Assembly: GCA_002353825.1 (NCBI GenBank) | Contig: DEKJ01000021.1 | Span: forward strand, 3,068 to 67,067 | Source: Prevotella sp. UBA2725 | GTDB taxonomy: Bacteria > Bacteroidota > Bacteroidia > Bacteroidales > Bacteroidaceae | Length of the DNA stretch: 64,000 nucleotides | Direction of reading: 5' to 3' | In this document: positions 52,228 to 60,238 of the stretch, piece by piece | How positions within the stretch are numbered: the first letter of the stretch is position 1 | Layout of the letters: every line of letters begins with the position of its first letter | Position numbers and translations under genes: made by a program | The notes under the pieces: model-generated | What the model was told of the DNA's origin: nothing | The model's input: the letters and a program-made list of their open reading frames with translations, nothing else | Database searches by the model: none

Positions 52228-55173
52228 ATGAACAAACGTACAATATTATCCGCTTTGCTGTTAGCAGGTTTCCTGACGGCAGGCGCTGCGGGCTTCACAC
52301 GTCAGCAGAGCTTCGTGACGATTCCTGTCACAGGGCCTTATGCTAACGGCCCGAAGATTGTCCGGCTCGAGGTCATGGGCCCGAAGATTATTCGCGTAGA
52401 AGCTACGGCAGAGCAGACTTTCCCACAGAAACAGAGTCTTATCATCGTGCCTCAGACACTGTCGACACAGTATGAGGTTACGGAGGATGCTGACAACGTG
52501 TATGTGTCCACGAAATCGTTGAAAGCACGCGTGAGCAAGTCTACAGGGCGTGTGGTGTTCTTCGATGCTAAAGGCAAAGAGATCGCGGCCGAGAATGCGA
52601 CAGACGGTAAGACTTTCAAGCCTTTCACCGTTCCCGCCAGAGAGATTGGTGTGGACAGTCTCAAGGTGCCTGCTGCACAGCGTCATGGCTGGACCTGGAC
52701 CCTGCAGTTTGACAACGATGGCACGCAGGGCTATTATGGTCTCGGACAGCATCAGGCCAATGAGCTTAATATGAAAGGTAAGAACGAGGACCTCTATCAG
52801 TATAACACGAAGGTGTCGGTTCCGTTCGTAGTGAGCAACCGCAACTATGGCATCTTGTGGGATTCGTATAGCTATTGCCGTTTCGGCAATCCGGCCGACT
52901 ATCTGCAGCTCAATCGCGCCTTCACGCTCTATGATGCCAATGGCGTGAAAGGTCATCTCACGGGAACCTATACACAGGCTGATGGAAAGACCATCCAACG
53001 GGATGAGGACAGTCTTTATTACGAGTACCTCCTGCCTGACATGCCTCGCAAGAAGTCGGGTGACCTCGGTGAGGCTGCATTGCCTCAGGGCTTCAAGCTC
53101 AATGGCTCTCACGTGACCTACGAAGGCTACATCGAGGCTCCGACAGATAACCTCTACCGTTTCCTGCTTTATTATGCCGGTTACACGAAAGTGTTCATTG
53201 ATGGTAACGAGGTAGTGCCGGAGCATTGGCGTCAGGCGTGGAACCCCAACTACTGTAAGTTCAATATCCGGTTGGAGAAAGGAAAACGCCATCATCTGCT
53301 GATCGATTGGTATCCTGACGGTGATGTGTCTTATTGTGGGCTGCGCGTCGCTGCTCCCCGTCCCGAGGACGAGCAGCAGAAGCTCACTATCTGGAGCGAG
53401 ATGGCAAAAGATCTCGATTATTATTTCATCGCAGGCAAGAACCTCGATGAGGTCATCAGCGGCTACCGTACCTTGACGGGCAAGGCTTCAGTGGTGCCTA
53501 AGTGGTCCATGGGATTCTGGCAGAGTCGTGAGCGCTACAAGACGAGCAAGGAAGTGGAGGAGACCCTGGCTGAGTTTCGTAAGCGCCATATCCCTATCGA
53601 CAATATCGTGCAGGACTGGAACTACTGGAAGGAAGACCAGTGGGGAAGTCAGGAGTTTGAGCACAGTCGTTATCCGAATCCGCAGGCGATGCTCGACAGT
53701 GTGCATGCCATGCACGGCCGGTTCATGATCAGTGTCTGGCCAAAGTTCTATGTCAATACCGACAACTATAAGGAGCTCGACAAGAACGGCTGGATGTATC
53801 ATCAGGCTGTCGTCGACTCTATCAAGGACTGGGTGGGACCAGGTTATATCGGCTCCTTCTACGATGCTTATGCTGCCGGTGCCCGCAAGATGTTCTGGAA
53901 CCAGATGGACCGTGGACTCTATTCCCATTATAACAAAGGCATTGACGCCTGGTGGATGGATGCCTCAGAGCCTAATGTACGCGACTGCACGCCGATGTGG
54001 TACCGCAAAGCACTGAGTGGCCCAACAGCCCTCGGCACCACTACTGAGTATTTCAATGCTTATTCTATCCCCAATGCCGATGCTATCTATAACGGTCAGC
54101 GTGGCGTCAATCCCAATCAGCGTGTCTTCTTGCTGACGCGTAGTGGCTTCGCCGGGGAACAGCGCTATTCGACGGCTACATGGAGCGGCGATATCGGTAC
54201 CCGTTGGGAAGACATGCGCGCGCAGATCACAGCCGGACTCAACTATAACCTCGCAGGACTGCCTTTCTGGGGCATGGACCTCGGTGGCTTCTCGGTGGAG
54301 AACCGTTACATGAAAGCACAACAGGTCTATGACCAGACAGGTGTTGAGAATGAGGATCTCAAAGAGTGGCGTGAGCTGCAGACCCGCTGGAACGAGCTCG
54401 GCTGCTTCGTGCCGCTCTATCGTACCCACGGACAATGGCCGCTGCGTGAGGTGTGGAACATCGCACCTGAGCAGCATCCCGCCTATCAGTCTATCGTGTG
54501 GTACGACCGGCTGCGCTACCGTCTCATGCCTTACCTCTACAGTATGGCTGGCGCCGTGCACTTCAATGACTATACGATGATGCGTGCCCTCGTGATGGAC
54601 TTCAATGGTGACAGCAATGTATATGATGTCAAAGACCAGTGGATGTTCGGACCGTCTCTCATGGCTTGTCCTGTGATGGAATATAAGGCTCGTTACCGTA
54701 AAGTTTATCTTCCTGAGCAGCGTGGCTGGTACGACTTCTATACGGGTCGTCATTATGCCGGAGGCGAGACCGTCATGGCTGCAGCGCCTTACAACCGCAT
54801 CCCTGTCTATGTCCCCGAAGGCAGCATCCTGCCTGTAGGTCCTGAGATGGAGTGGAGCGATGAGAAGCCGGCAGAGCTTATCAACCTCTATGTCTTCGCA
54901 GGTAAGAACGCCTCGTTCACGCTCTATGAGGATGAAGGCACCAACTACAACTATGAGAAGGGTAAGTATGCCACCATCACGTTCTCATGGAACGATGCCG
55001 CCAAGACGTTGACCATTGAGCCGCGTAAGGGCAGCTTCAATGGTATGCTCAAGAACCGCCGCTTCAATGTGATCCTCGTCGACAAAGACCATGCCAAGGG
55101 TGTGGATATCGACAACAATGTTGAGGGCAAAGTCGTGAAATACAGCGGCAAGGCCGTCAAGGTTTCTCTGTAA
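52228..55173 (+). CDS. GH31 alpha-xylosidase/alpha-glucosidase with PA14 insert
   Basis: The protein has 981 residues from the ATG at 52228, which gives a clear signal peptide (LSALLLAGFLTAGAAG); the frame is open back to 52186. The N-terminal GH31 beta-sandwich is followed by a PA14-type insert (about 275-390, YEGYIEAPTDNLYRFLLYYAG). The catalytic barrel has nucleophile D578 (WWMDASEPN) and probable acid/base D655 (TWSGDIGTRWE). The PA14 insert is characteristic of the alpha-xylosidases of xyloglucan loci. It should remove xylose from the non-reducing end of xyloglucan oligosaccharides, likely in the periplasm. It is flanked on both sides by hairpin-element arrays. Confidence 0.9.
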   Translation: MNKRTILSALLLAGFLTAGAAGFTRQQSFVTIPVTGPYANGPKIVRLEVMGPKIIRVEATAEQTFPQKQSLIIVPQTLSTQYEVTEDADNVYVSTKSLKARVSKSTGRVVFFDAKGKEIAAENATDGKTFKPFTVPAREIGVDSLKVPAAQRHGWTWTLQFDNDGTQGYYGLGQHQANELNMKGKNEDLYQYNTKVSVPFVVSNRNYGILWDSYSYCRFGNPADYLQLNRAFTLYDANGVKGHLTGTYTQADGKTIQRDEDSLYYEYLLPDMPRKKSGDLGEAALPQGFKLNGSHVTYEGYIEAPTDNLYRFLLYYAGYTKVFIDGNEVVPEHWRQAWNPNYCKFNIRLEKGKRHHLLIDWYPDGDVSYCGLRVAAPRPEDEQQKLTIWSEMAKDLDYYFIAGKNLDEVISGYRTLTGKASVVPKWSMGFWQSRERYKTSKEVEETLAEFRKRHIPIDNIVQDWNYWKEDQWGSQEFEHSRYPNPQAMLDSVHAMHGRFMISVWPKFYVNTDNYKELDKNGWMYHQAVVDSIKDWVGPGYIGSFYDAYAAGARKMFWNQMDRGLYSHYNKGIDAWWMDASEPNVRDCTPMWYRKALSGPTALGTTTEYFNAYSIPNADAIYNGQRGVNPNQRVFLLTRSGFAGEQRYSTATWSGDIGTRWEDMRAQITAGLNYNLAGLPFWGMDLGGFSVENRYMKAQQVYDQTGVENEDLKEWRELQTRWNELGCFVPLYRTHGQWPLREVWNIAPEQHPAYQSIVWYDRLRYRLMPYLYSMAGAVHFNDYTMMRALVMDFNGDSNVYDVKDQWMFGPSLMACPVMEYKARYRKVYLPEQRGWYDFYTGRHYAGGETVMAAAPYNRIPVYVPEGSILPVGPEMEWSDEKPAELINLYVFAGKNASFTLYEDEGTNYNYEKGKYATITFSWNDAAKTLTIEPRKGSFNGMLKNRRFNVILVDKDHAKGVDIDNNVEGKVVKYSGKAVKVSL

Positions 55174-55197
55174 CATGCTGGAATGATCGGGATGCCC

Positions 55198-55562
55198 GCA
55201 CCTCGAAGAGGTGCCACATGATCAGCACGTAACGTAAGCACCTCGGAGAGGTGCCACATGGTTAGCCCCAGGTGAGGAGCGTAGCGACGTAACCTGGGGT
55301 TTAAAACCGCAGCCCAATAATTGAACGGTCGGCCTCGAAGAGGGCGAACATGGTCTGAGCGCTGGTTTGTGATGTTCTTTCTGAGGTTTGCCCTCTTCGA
55401 GGACACCTTGCAACGAAACCTCGCCACTCCTCAACCCCAGGTTACGTCAGCCACACCCCCCATCCCCCTCCCCCGTAGGGAGGGAGAACCTTCCTCACCT
55501 GGGGCTAACCAAGTTGGCCCCCTTCGGGGACCTTCGTACACTCGAGTTGGCCCCCTTCGGGG
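55198..55562. repeat. Hairpin-element array between GH31 and GH2
   Basis: Short hairpins GCACCTC-GAA-GAGGTGC (55198-55214) and GCACCTC-GGA-GAGGTGC (55238-55254) stand 40 bp apart. A larger hairpin has arms 55265-55273 and 55292-55300 and the loop GGAGCGTAGCGACG. CCTCGAAGAGGGC (55333-55345) faces GCCCTCTTCGAGG (55390-55402). An inverted large copy (55436-55506) is broken by a GC-rich insert. CCCC-TTC-GGGG occurs at 55519-55529 and 55552-55562 as part of a 33-bp tandem repeat. No gene is seen in 55174-55643. Confidence 0.85.
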
Positions 55563-55643
55563 ACTTTCGCACAACTGAACTTCGAATAAATCAAGTTTGC
55601 CCATTTGGGGCTTGCTCCAAATCTTCAATAAAAAACAATTCCT

Positions 55644-58070
55644 ATGCGTAAAGCATTATACCTGTTTCTTCTTTTAACCTGTGTCATGGGTCTTCGGGCC
55701 CGTGAACACAGGCTTTTTGATGATGGCTGGCGCTTCCTGCTCAATCCGTCGGACACTACTTTGTATCAGAAGAATGTCGATGACAGCAGTTGGCGTTTGC
55801 TTAATCTCCCGCACGACTGGGCTATCGAAGGTGATTTCTCCATGAACAACCCTTCGGGGGCGGGCGGGGGTGCCCTGCCCGGTGGGGTAGGATGGTACCG
55901 CAAACATTTCAAGGCGGATGTTAAAACCGGTGAACAGCTCTTCATCGATTTTGACGGCGCTTACATGAACGCCACTGTGTGGATCAATGGACATCGGCTC
56001 GGCACGCGTCCTTACGGCTATAGTTCGTTTAGCTATGAACTTACGCCTTACTTGAAGGCTGACAATGTCATTACCGTGAAGGTCGATGACAGTGACCAGC
56101 CAAACAGTCGTTGGTACAGTGGCTGCGGCATCTACCGCCATGTGTGGCTCACGAAAGTGAACTCCCTGCATATCGGACAGTGGGGCGCTCATGTCGTGAC
56201 CGATGGCAAAGGCAACATGACGGTAAAGCTCGAGCTCTGCAATCTCAATGGGGTTCATCCCGCTGTGCGCAACACCGTCTACGATGAGGCGGGAAAGATC
56301 GTGGCACAGCAGGAGAATGGTTCACCAGAGCAGCAGCTCAAAGTGAAGAACCCGAGACTCTGGTCTCCTTCATCACCTTATGTCTATACCGTGAAGAGCG
56401 AGGTTATTGTAGATAACAAAACCGTAGACGAGGTGACGACGACGACGGGCTTCCGCTCTTATCGTTTCGATGCCAAGACCGGCTTCTGGCTCAATGGAAA
56501 GAACATGAAACTCAATGGCGTCTGCGACCATCACGACCTTGGTTGTCTTGGTGCAGCAATCAATGAGGATGCGCTGCGTCGCCAACTCTTGAAACTGAAA
56601 GAGATGGGTGTCAATGCTATCCGTTGCAGTCACAATCCTCCGGCTCCTGAACTGCTCAACATGTGCGATACGATGGGTCTCATCGTCATGGACGAGTGTT
56701 TCGACATGTGGCACCAGCGGAAGACGAAGAACGACTATGCCCGCTTCTTCGACGCATGGCATGAGCGTGATCTCACCGACATGGTGCGTCGCGACCGTAA
56801 CCATCCGTCGATCCTGATATGGAGCATCGGCAATGAGGTGCTTGAGCAGTGGTCTTCGGCCAGCGCTGATGGGCTGACGCTCGAGCAGGCTAACCTCATC
56901 CTCAATGCCGGGCACGACGCCTCGACACTGGCCCACGGCAAGGGCCTGACGCCGAATGCACTCCTCACGCAACATCTCGCCAAGATCGTCCGGAAAAATT
57001 TGTCTTTGGGCGATAATGCCCAACATTATTATATTACCGCTGCATGTAATGAGCCGAGCCCTGACAACCACCTCTTCAAGAGTGGAGCCCTCGACATCAT
57101 CGGGTACAACTATCATCATCAGAACATGAAGGACGTGCCGAAAAACTTCCCCGGCAAGCCGTTCCTCTTCACAGAAAGTGTCTCGGCATTGGCCACGCGG
57201 GGTTATTACCGCATGCCTTCCGACTCTCTCTTCGTTATGCCTAAGCGATGGGACAAGTCTTTCACGGATCCGTCGATGATGTGCTCCGCCTATGACAACT
57301 GCCGGGTGCCTTGGGGTGCCACTCATGAAGAGATGTGGGATGTGGTGAAGCACACACCGTGGTGTGCCGGACAGTTCATCTGGACTGGCTGGGATTATAT
57401 TGGTGAGCCGACACCATACGGCTTCCCCGCCAGGAGCAGCTATTTCGGGATCATTGATCTCGCGGGGTTCCCGAAGGACAGCTATTACATGTATCAGAGT
57501 GAATGGACCCATAAGCCTGTGCTCCATCTCTTCCCCCACTGGAACTGGACGAAAGGGCAGACGGTGGATATGTGGTGCTACTACAACAACGCCGATGAGG
57601 TTGAGCTCTTTGTCAATGGAAAGAGTCAAGGGATACGCCGTAAAGAGAATGACCATCAGTATCATGTAGCGTGGCGTGTCCTGTACGAGCCGGGCGAGGT
57701 GAAGGCGGTGTCGCGCAAGGGAGGCAAGGTTGTGAAGGAGCAGGTCATCCGTACTGCCGGCCCCGGATATGCCGTTCGCTTGACGAAGGACTATGACGGC
57801 AAGAACACGTTGTTCGTCAACGCGGAGGTCGTCGACAAGGACGGCAACCTCTGCCCGTGGGCAGAGGACGATATTCATTTCGCGGTCGAGGGAGGCACGA
57901 TTATCGGTGTCGACAATGGTTCACAAACCTCGATGGAGCGTTTCCAGGCTGACCACCGCAAGGCTTTCTTCGGTAAGGCACTGGTCGTCATTCGTAAAGA
58001 CGCCGGAGCTAAAGACGTGACCGTCACCGCCACCAGTCCGATGCTTCAGGAAAGCAAGCTGCACCTATGA
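55644..58070 (+). CDS. GH2 beta-galactosidase
   Basis: The protein has 808 residues with signal peptide (1-20, GLRA). Domain order: GH2 sugar-binding (about 20-185, with NLPHDWAIEGDF and GVGWYRKHF), immunoglobulin-like (185-290), catalytic barrel (290-600) and two C-terminal beta domains (DUF4982-like and an Ig-like end). Acid/base is E398 (SIGNEV), nucleophile E511 (LFTESVS). The motif NAIRCSHNPPAPELLNMCD is GH2-typical. It would remove galactose from xyloglucan side chains before GH31 acts. It is the last gene of the first polysaccharide locus. Confidence 0.92.
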   Translation: MRKALYLFLLLTCVMGLRAREHRLFDDGWRFLLNPSDTTLYQKNVDDSSWRLLNLPHDWAIEGDFSMNNPSGAGGGALPGGVGWYRKHFKADVKTGEQLFIDFDGAYMNATVWINGHRLGTRPYGYSSFSYELTPYLKADNVITVKVDDSDQPNSRWYSGCGIYRHVWLTKVNSLHIGQWGAHVVTDGKGNMTVKLELCNLNGVHPAVRNTVYDEAGKIVAQQENGSPEQQLKVKNPRLWSPSSPYVYTVKSEVIVDNKTVDEVTTTTGFRSYRFDAKTGFWLNGKNMKLNGVCDHHDLGCLGAAINEDALRRQLLKLKEMGVNAIRCSHNPPAPELLNMCDTMGLIVMDECFDMWHQRKTKNDYARFFDAWHERDLTDMVRRDRNHPSILIWSIGNEVLEQWSSASADGLTLEQANLILNAGHDASTLAHGKGLTPNALLTQHLAKIVRKNLSLGDNAQHYYITAACNEPSPDNHLFKSGALDIIGYNYHHQNMKDVPKNFPGKPFLFTESVSALATRGYYRMPSDSLFVMPKRWDKSFTDPSMMCSAYDNCRVPWGATHEEMWDVVKHTPWCAGQFIWTGWDYIGEPTPYGFPARSSYFGIIDLAGFPKDSYYMYQSEWTHKPVLHLFPHWNWTKGQTVDMWCYYNNADEVELFVNGKSQGIRRKENDHQYHVAWRVLYEPGEVKAVSRKGGKVVKEQVIRTAGPGYAVRLTKDYDGKNTLFVNAEVVDKDGNLCPWAEDDIHFAVEGGTIIGVDNGSQTSMERFQADHRKAFFGKALVVIRKDAGAKDVTVTATSPMLQESKLHL

Positions 58071-58095
58071 GCTTACCTATGGCTATTTCACTCTT

Positions 58096-58125
58096 CCGCT
58101 CTGTAACCAATTGGTTACAGAGCGG
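58096..58125. repeat. Perfect 30-bp palindrome
   Basis: CCGCTCTGTAACCAA joined directly to its exact reverse complement TTGGTTACAGAGCGG, with no spacer. It lies 25 bp after the GH2 stop and at the broken end of the pgeF fragment. No T run follows, so a standard terminator is unlikely. Confidence 0.95.
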
Positions 58126-58287
58126 GAGGTTGATGTGCCATTTCTCTTGAGCGGGATTAGTCTTGCAAGGGTATTTCCTGGCAAGGAGGCACATGTCGAA
58201 GCCATGGGCGGCAAAATCGTCATACACTTCTTGTCCTACCTCAAAGTTCTTCAGGGAAATGCCCGGTCCAATGACGGCAACCGTATC
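58099..58287 (-). pseudogene. pgeF: Fragment of a pgeF (laccase-domain, YfiH family) gene
   Basis: On the minus strand an open stretch of about 60 codons reads DTVAVIGPGISLKNFEVGQE, then VYDDFAAHGFDMCLLARKY, then EKWHINLPLCNQ. This matches the conserved middle-to-late part of PgeF/YfiH (PF02578): the IGPxI...FEVGxEV motif and the following WHIDL...N strand. A TAG stop lies directly before the Asp, inside a CTCCTAACT repeat, and the other end runs into the 30-bp palindrome. The intact family is about 250-270 residues, so roughly three quarters is gone. It has no start codon of its own and cannot give a working enzyme. Confidence 0.72.
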
Positions 58288-58298
58288 CTAACTCCTAA

Positions 58299-59939
58299 CT
58301 ATACCATGCACAGTTTCCTGACATCATCTTCGAACGCATCTCTGTCCTTTGCCTTGGCTTTCAGGGCAGATCGATAATTGTATATTGTTCGTGGCGTGCA
58401 GAAGAGAAGGTTGGCTATCTCGCTGCTGTCCTTTACGCCGAGACGGATGAGGGCAAAGATGCGGAGCTCGGTTGACATGTTTCCGTCTTTGAGCTTTACT
58501 TCGTTGCCCGGCAGGAGCAGTTCGTTCAGACCTTCAATGAACGTGGGGTAGAGGTCGAGAAACGCCTTGTCGAAACCGTTGAGAAATGTGGCGGCATCGG
58601 CTTCCGTCAGGCGCGACGACGAGGTTGTGCTCAGCAAGTCGTTGATCTGGTTGACTTTTATTTTGCGGACGACAAATTTCTGGTAATTGTTCAGCCGGTC
58701 GATATATTTTGAGCAGAGGTCGATATAGAGCTTTGCCAAATTCTCACGGTGCTGGTTCACGTCGACGAGGTTCTCGTTGCGCTGTCTGAGCTGTCCGTTC
58801 AAGACCGACAGCTCTCCATTGAGGCCTACCAACATATCGTTCTGCCTGACGATTTGCTTTCTCCGTTTGTTCAGCAATCCGTTTTGCCGCACGATCAGTC
58901 CTGCTGCAATGATGAGTGCGAGGAAGAGAAAGACACCGGCACCAAGCGCCCAGCGCAGCTTCTCGTTCTTTGCGTTTAGCTTATCCTTGAATCTGGCAAC
59001 GATCTCCGGCAGTTTGTCGGTACTGCTGATGATACGGAGGCGGTTGTTGTAGAACTTTGCGTCCTCGATAGACACAGAGACATAGTTCTCCGCACGCTTG
59101 ATGTCGCCGTCGTTACTAAACAGCCAATCGGCGACCGTGTAGAGCGAGAGGTTCTCTTTCACCGGTGTGATGATATCGGTGATTGCCGTGCGGATGAGGT
59201 ACGATTCGTATTTGTCGTACTGCTTGAAATACTTGTAGCAGCAAGCCGTGGCGAAGCAGGCCGTGGAGTAGAGCCGCGTGTCGTTGGGTTCTGCTGCCAG
59301 CACTTTCAGATAGTATTGCAAGGCCTTGTCATGGCTCCCCGCGACATACATCTCATATTCGCCCATGAGATAGTTGTAGTCGTTGGGCCGGTTTTTGGCG
59401 AGTCTGACGGTGCGGCGCAGACAGTCCAGTTTCTTTTCCCAATAGATGCCCCGATATTCGCTGTCTGTCGTATAGTCGCTCCAGTAAGTGTAGAGCCAAT
59501 AGAGCGTGAGGTTGTATTCGTATTCCAGATTGGGGAGAATAGGGCGGTCATCCAGTTTGTCTAATAGGTTGTATGCCTCACTGTACAACCCGGATGAAGA
59601 GAAGAGCGCTGCTTTATGAAGGATAAAGAGCTGGGTGTAATAATTGTTATGTGCAGCTTCCGCCATCTCTAACCCTTTCTTGGCGTAGACCATGGCAGAG
59701 TCGAAGCGTAGGAAGTGATATTCGTTGTAGATGCCGTCGTAGATTCGGAGCCGTTCGTTGATGTCCGTCGTTTGAGGAATGGCTTTCTTCATATGGGCGA
59801 TGTAGCTTTCTTTCTTTTTTGTGTATGTTGCTCGGTTGGCCACGACGTTGTCAAGCTGCTCGTAGAGTGCTGCGTTGTCGGCATGGACAGAGAGTGCGGC
59901 CATGCAAAGAAGGATCAAGCTTATGATATCTTTCATCAT
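58299..59939 (-). CDS. SusR-like membrane-bound transcription regulator (DUF6377 type)
   Basis: The protein has 546 residues. A signal peptide (about 1-20) precedes a periplasmic TPR-like helical domain (about 30-325). A membrane segment (about 328-350, GVFLFLALIIAAGLIV) follows, then a coiled coil (about 355-405) and a C-terminal LuxR-like helix-turn-helix (about 490-540, ELRIFALIRLGVKDSSEIAN and CTPRTIYNYRSAL). This layout, periplasmic sensing joined to cytoplasmic DNA binding in one chain, is that of SusR-type regulators. It is divergent from the second susC/susD pair and most likely controls it. The ligand is unknown. Confidence 0.82.
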   Translation of the reverse strand: MMKDIISLILLCMAALSVHADNAALYEQLDNVVANRATYTKKKESYIAHMKKAIPQTTDINERLRIYDGIYNEYHFLRFDSAMVYAKKGLEMAEAAHNNYYTQLFILHKAALFSSSGLYSEAYNLLDKLDDRPILPNLEYEYNLTLYWLYTYWSDYTTDSEYRGIYWEKKLDCLRRTVRLAKNRPNDYNYLMGEYEMYVAGSHDKALQYYLKVLAAEPNDTRLYSTACFATACCYKYFKQYDKYESYLIRTAITDIITPVKENLSLYTVADWLFSNDGDIKRAENYVSVSIEDAKFYNNRLRIISSTDKLPEIVARFKDKLNAKNEKLRWALGAGVFLFLALIIAAGLIVRQNGLLNKRRKQIVRQNDMLVGLNGELSVLNGQLRQRNENLVDVNQHRENLAKLYIDLCSKYIDRLNNYQKFVVRKIKVNQINDLLSTTSSSRLTEADAATFLNGFDKAFLDLYPTFIEGLNELLLPGNEVKLKDGNMSTELRIFALIRLGVKDSSEIANLLFCTPRTIYNYRSALKAKAKDRDAFEDDVRKLCMV

Positions 59940-59979
59940 TATATTCGTCGTATAATTTATTGTCTTAAACCTTGATTTT

Positions 59980-59988
59980 GCAAAGGTA
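59980..59988 (-). promoter_or_regulatory. -7 element of the SusR-like regulator
   Basis: TACCTTTGC on the minus strand, 41 bp before the start. In place of a TTTG at -33 stands AATGTACTT (60011-60019), the same word found twice before the second susC gene, which suggests self-regulation. Confidence 0.5.
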
Positions 59989-60087
59989 CGTAAATTTATG
60001 TAGATACAGCAATGTACTTATGCTTATTTTTGTTGTTATTTTATAATGTTGATTATTAGTTTATTATGTATCTTTTTAGGTTTAGTG

Positions 60088-60143
60088 AATGTACTTTCAA
60101 TGTACTTCAAGCACCAACATATCGTTCTGATTGCTAACTTTGC
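60088..60143 (+). promoter_or_regulatory. Activator site and promoter of the second susC operon
   Basis: AATGTACTT occurs at 60088-60096 and 60099-60107, a direct repeat with 11-bp step (one helical turn), about 28 bp before TAACTTTGC (60135-60143). No TTTG at -33, so the repeat stands where an activator would replace it. The leader to the ATG is about 90 bases. Confidence 0.6.
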
Positions 60144-60238
60144 GAATAAATCTAAAAACAAAGATTCCGCGACGATTCAGTGACGGGCTAATTGTTATTG
60201 GATAAGGTTATCTGAAATTATCAACCAATAATTATAAC

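Noticed and set aside
55222..55434. A 70-codon open frame giving APLRG-type peptides between GH31 and GH2
   Set aside because: It is a reading of the hairpin repeats; the covarying stems indicate selection on nucleic-acid structure, not protein.
56373..57878. A 501-codon open frame on the minus strand over GH2
   Set aside because: It is antisense to the catalytic domain of a clear GH2 enzyme and shows no recognisable domain, signal or promoter.
58111..58377. An 88-codon plus-strand open frame after GH2
   Set aside because: It runs across the pgeF remnant in antisense and into the end of the converging regulator; the minus-strand reading has the recognisable protein motif.
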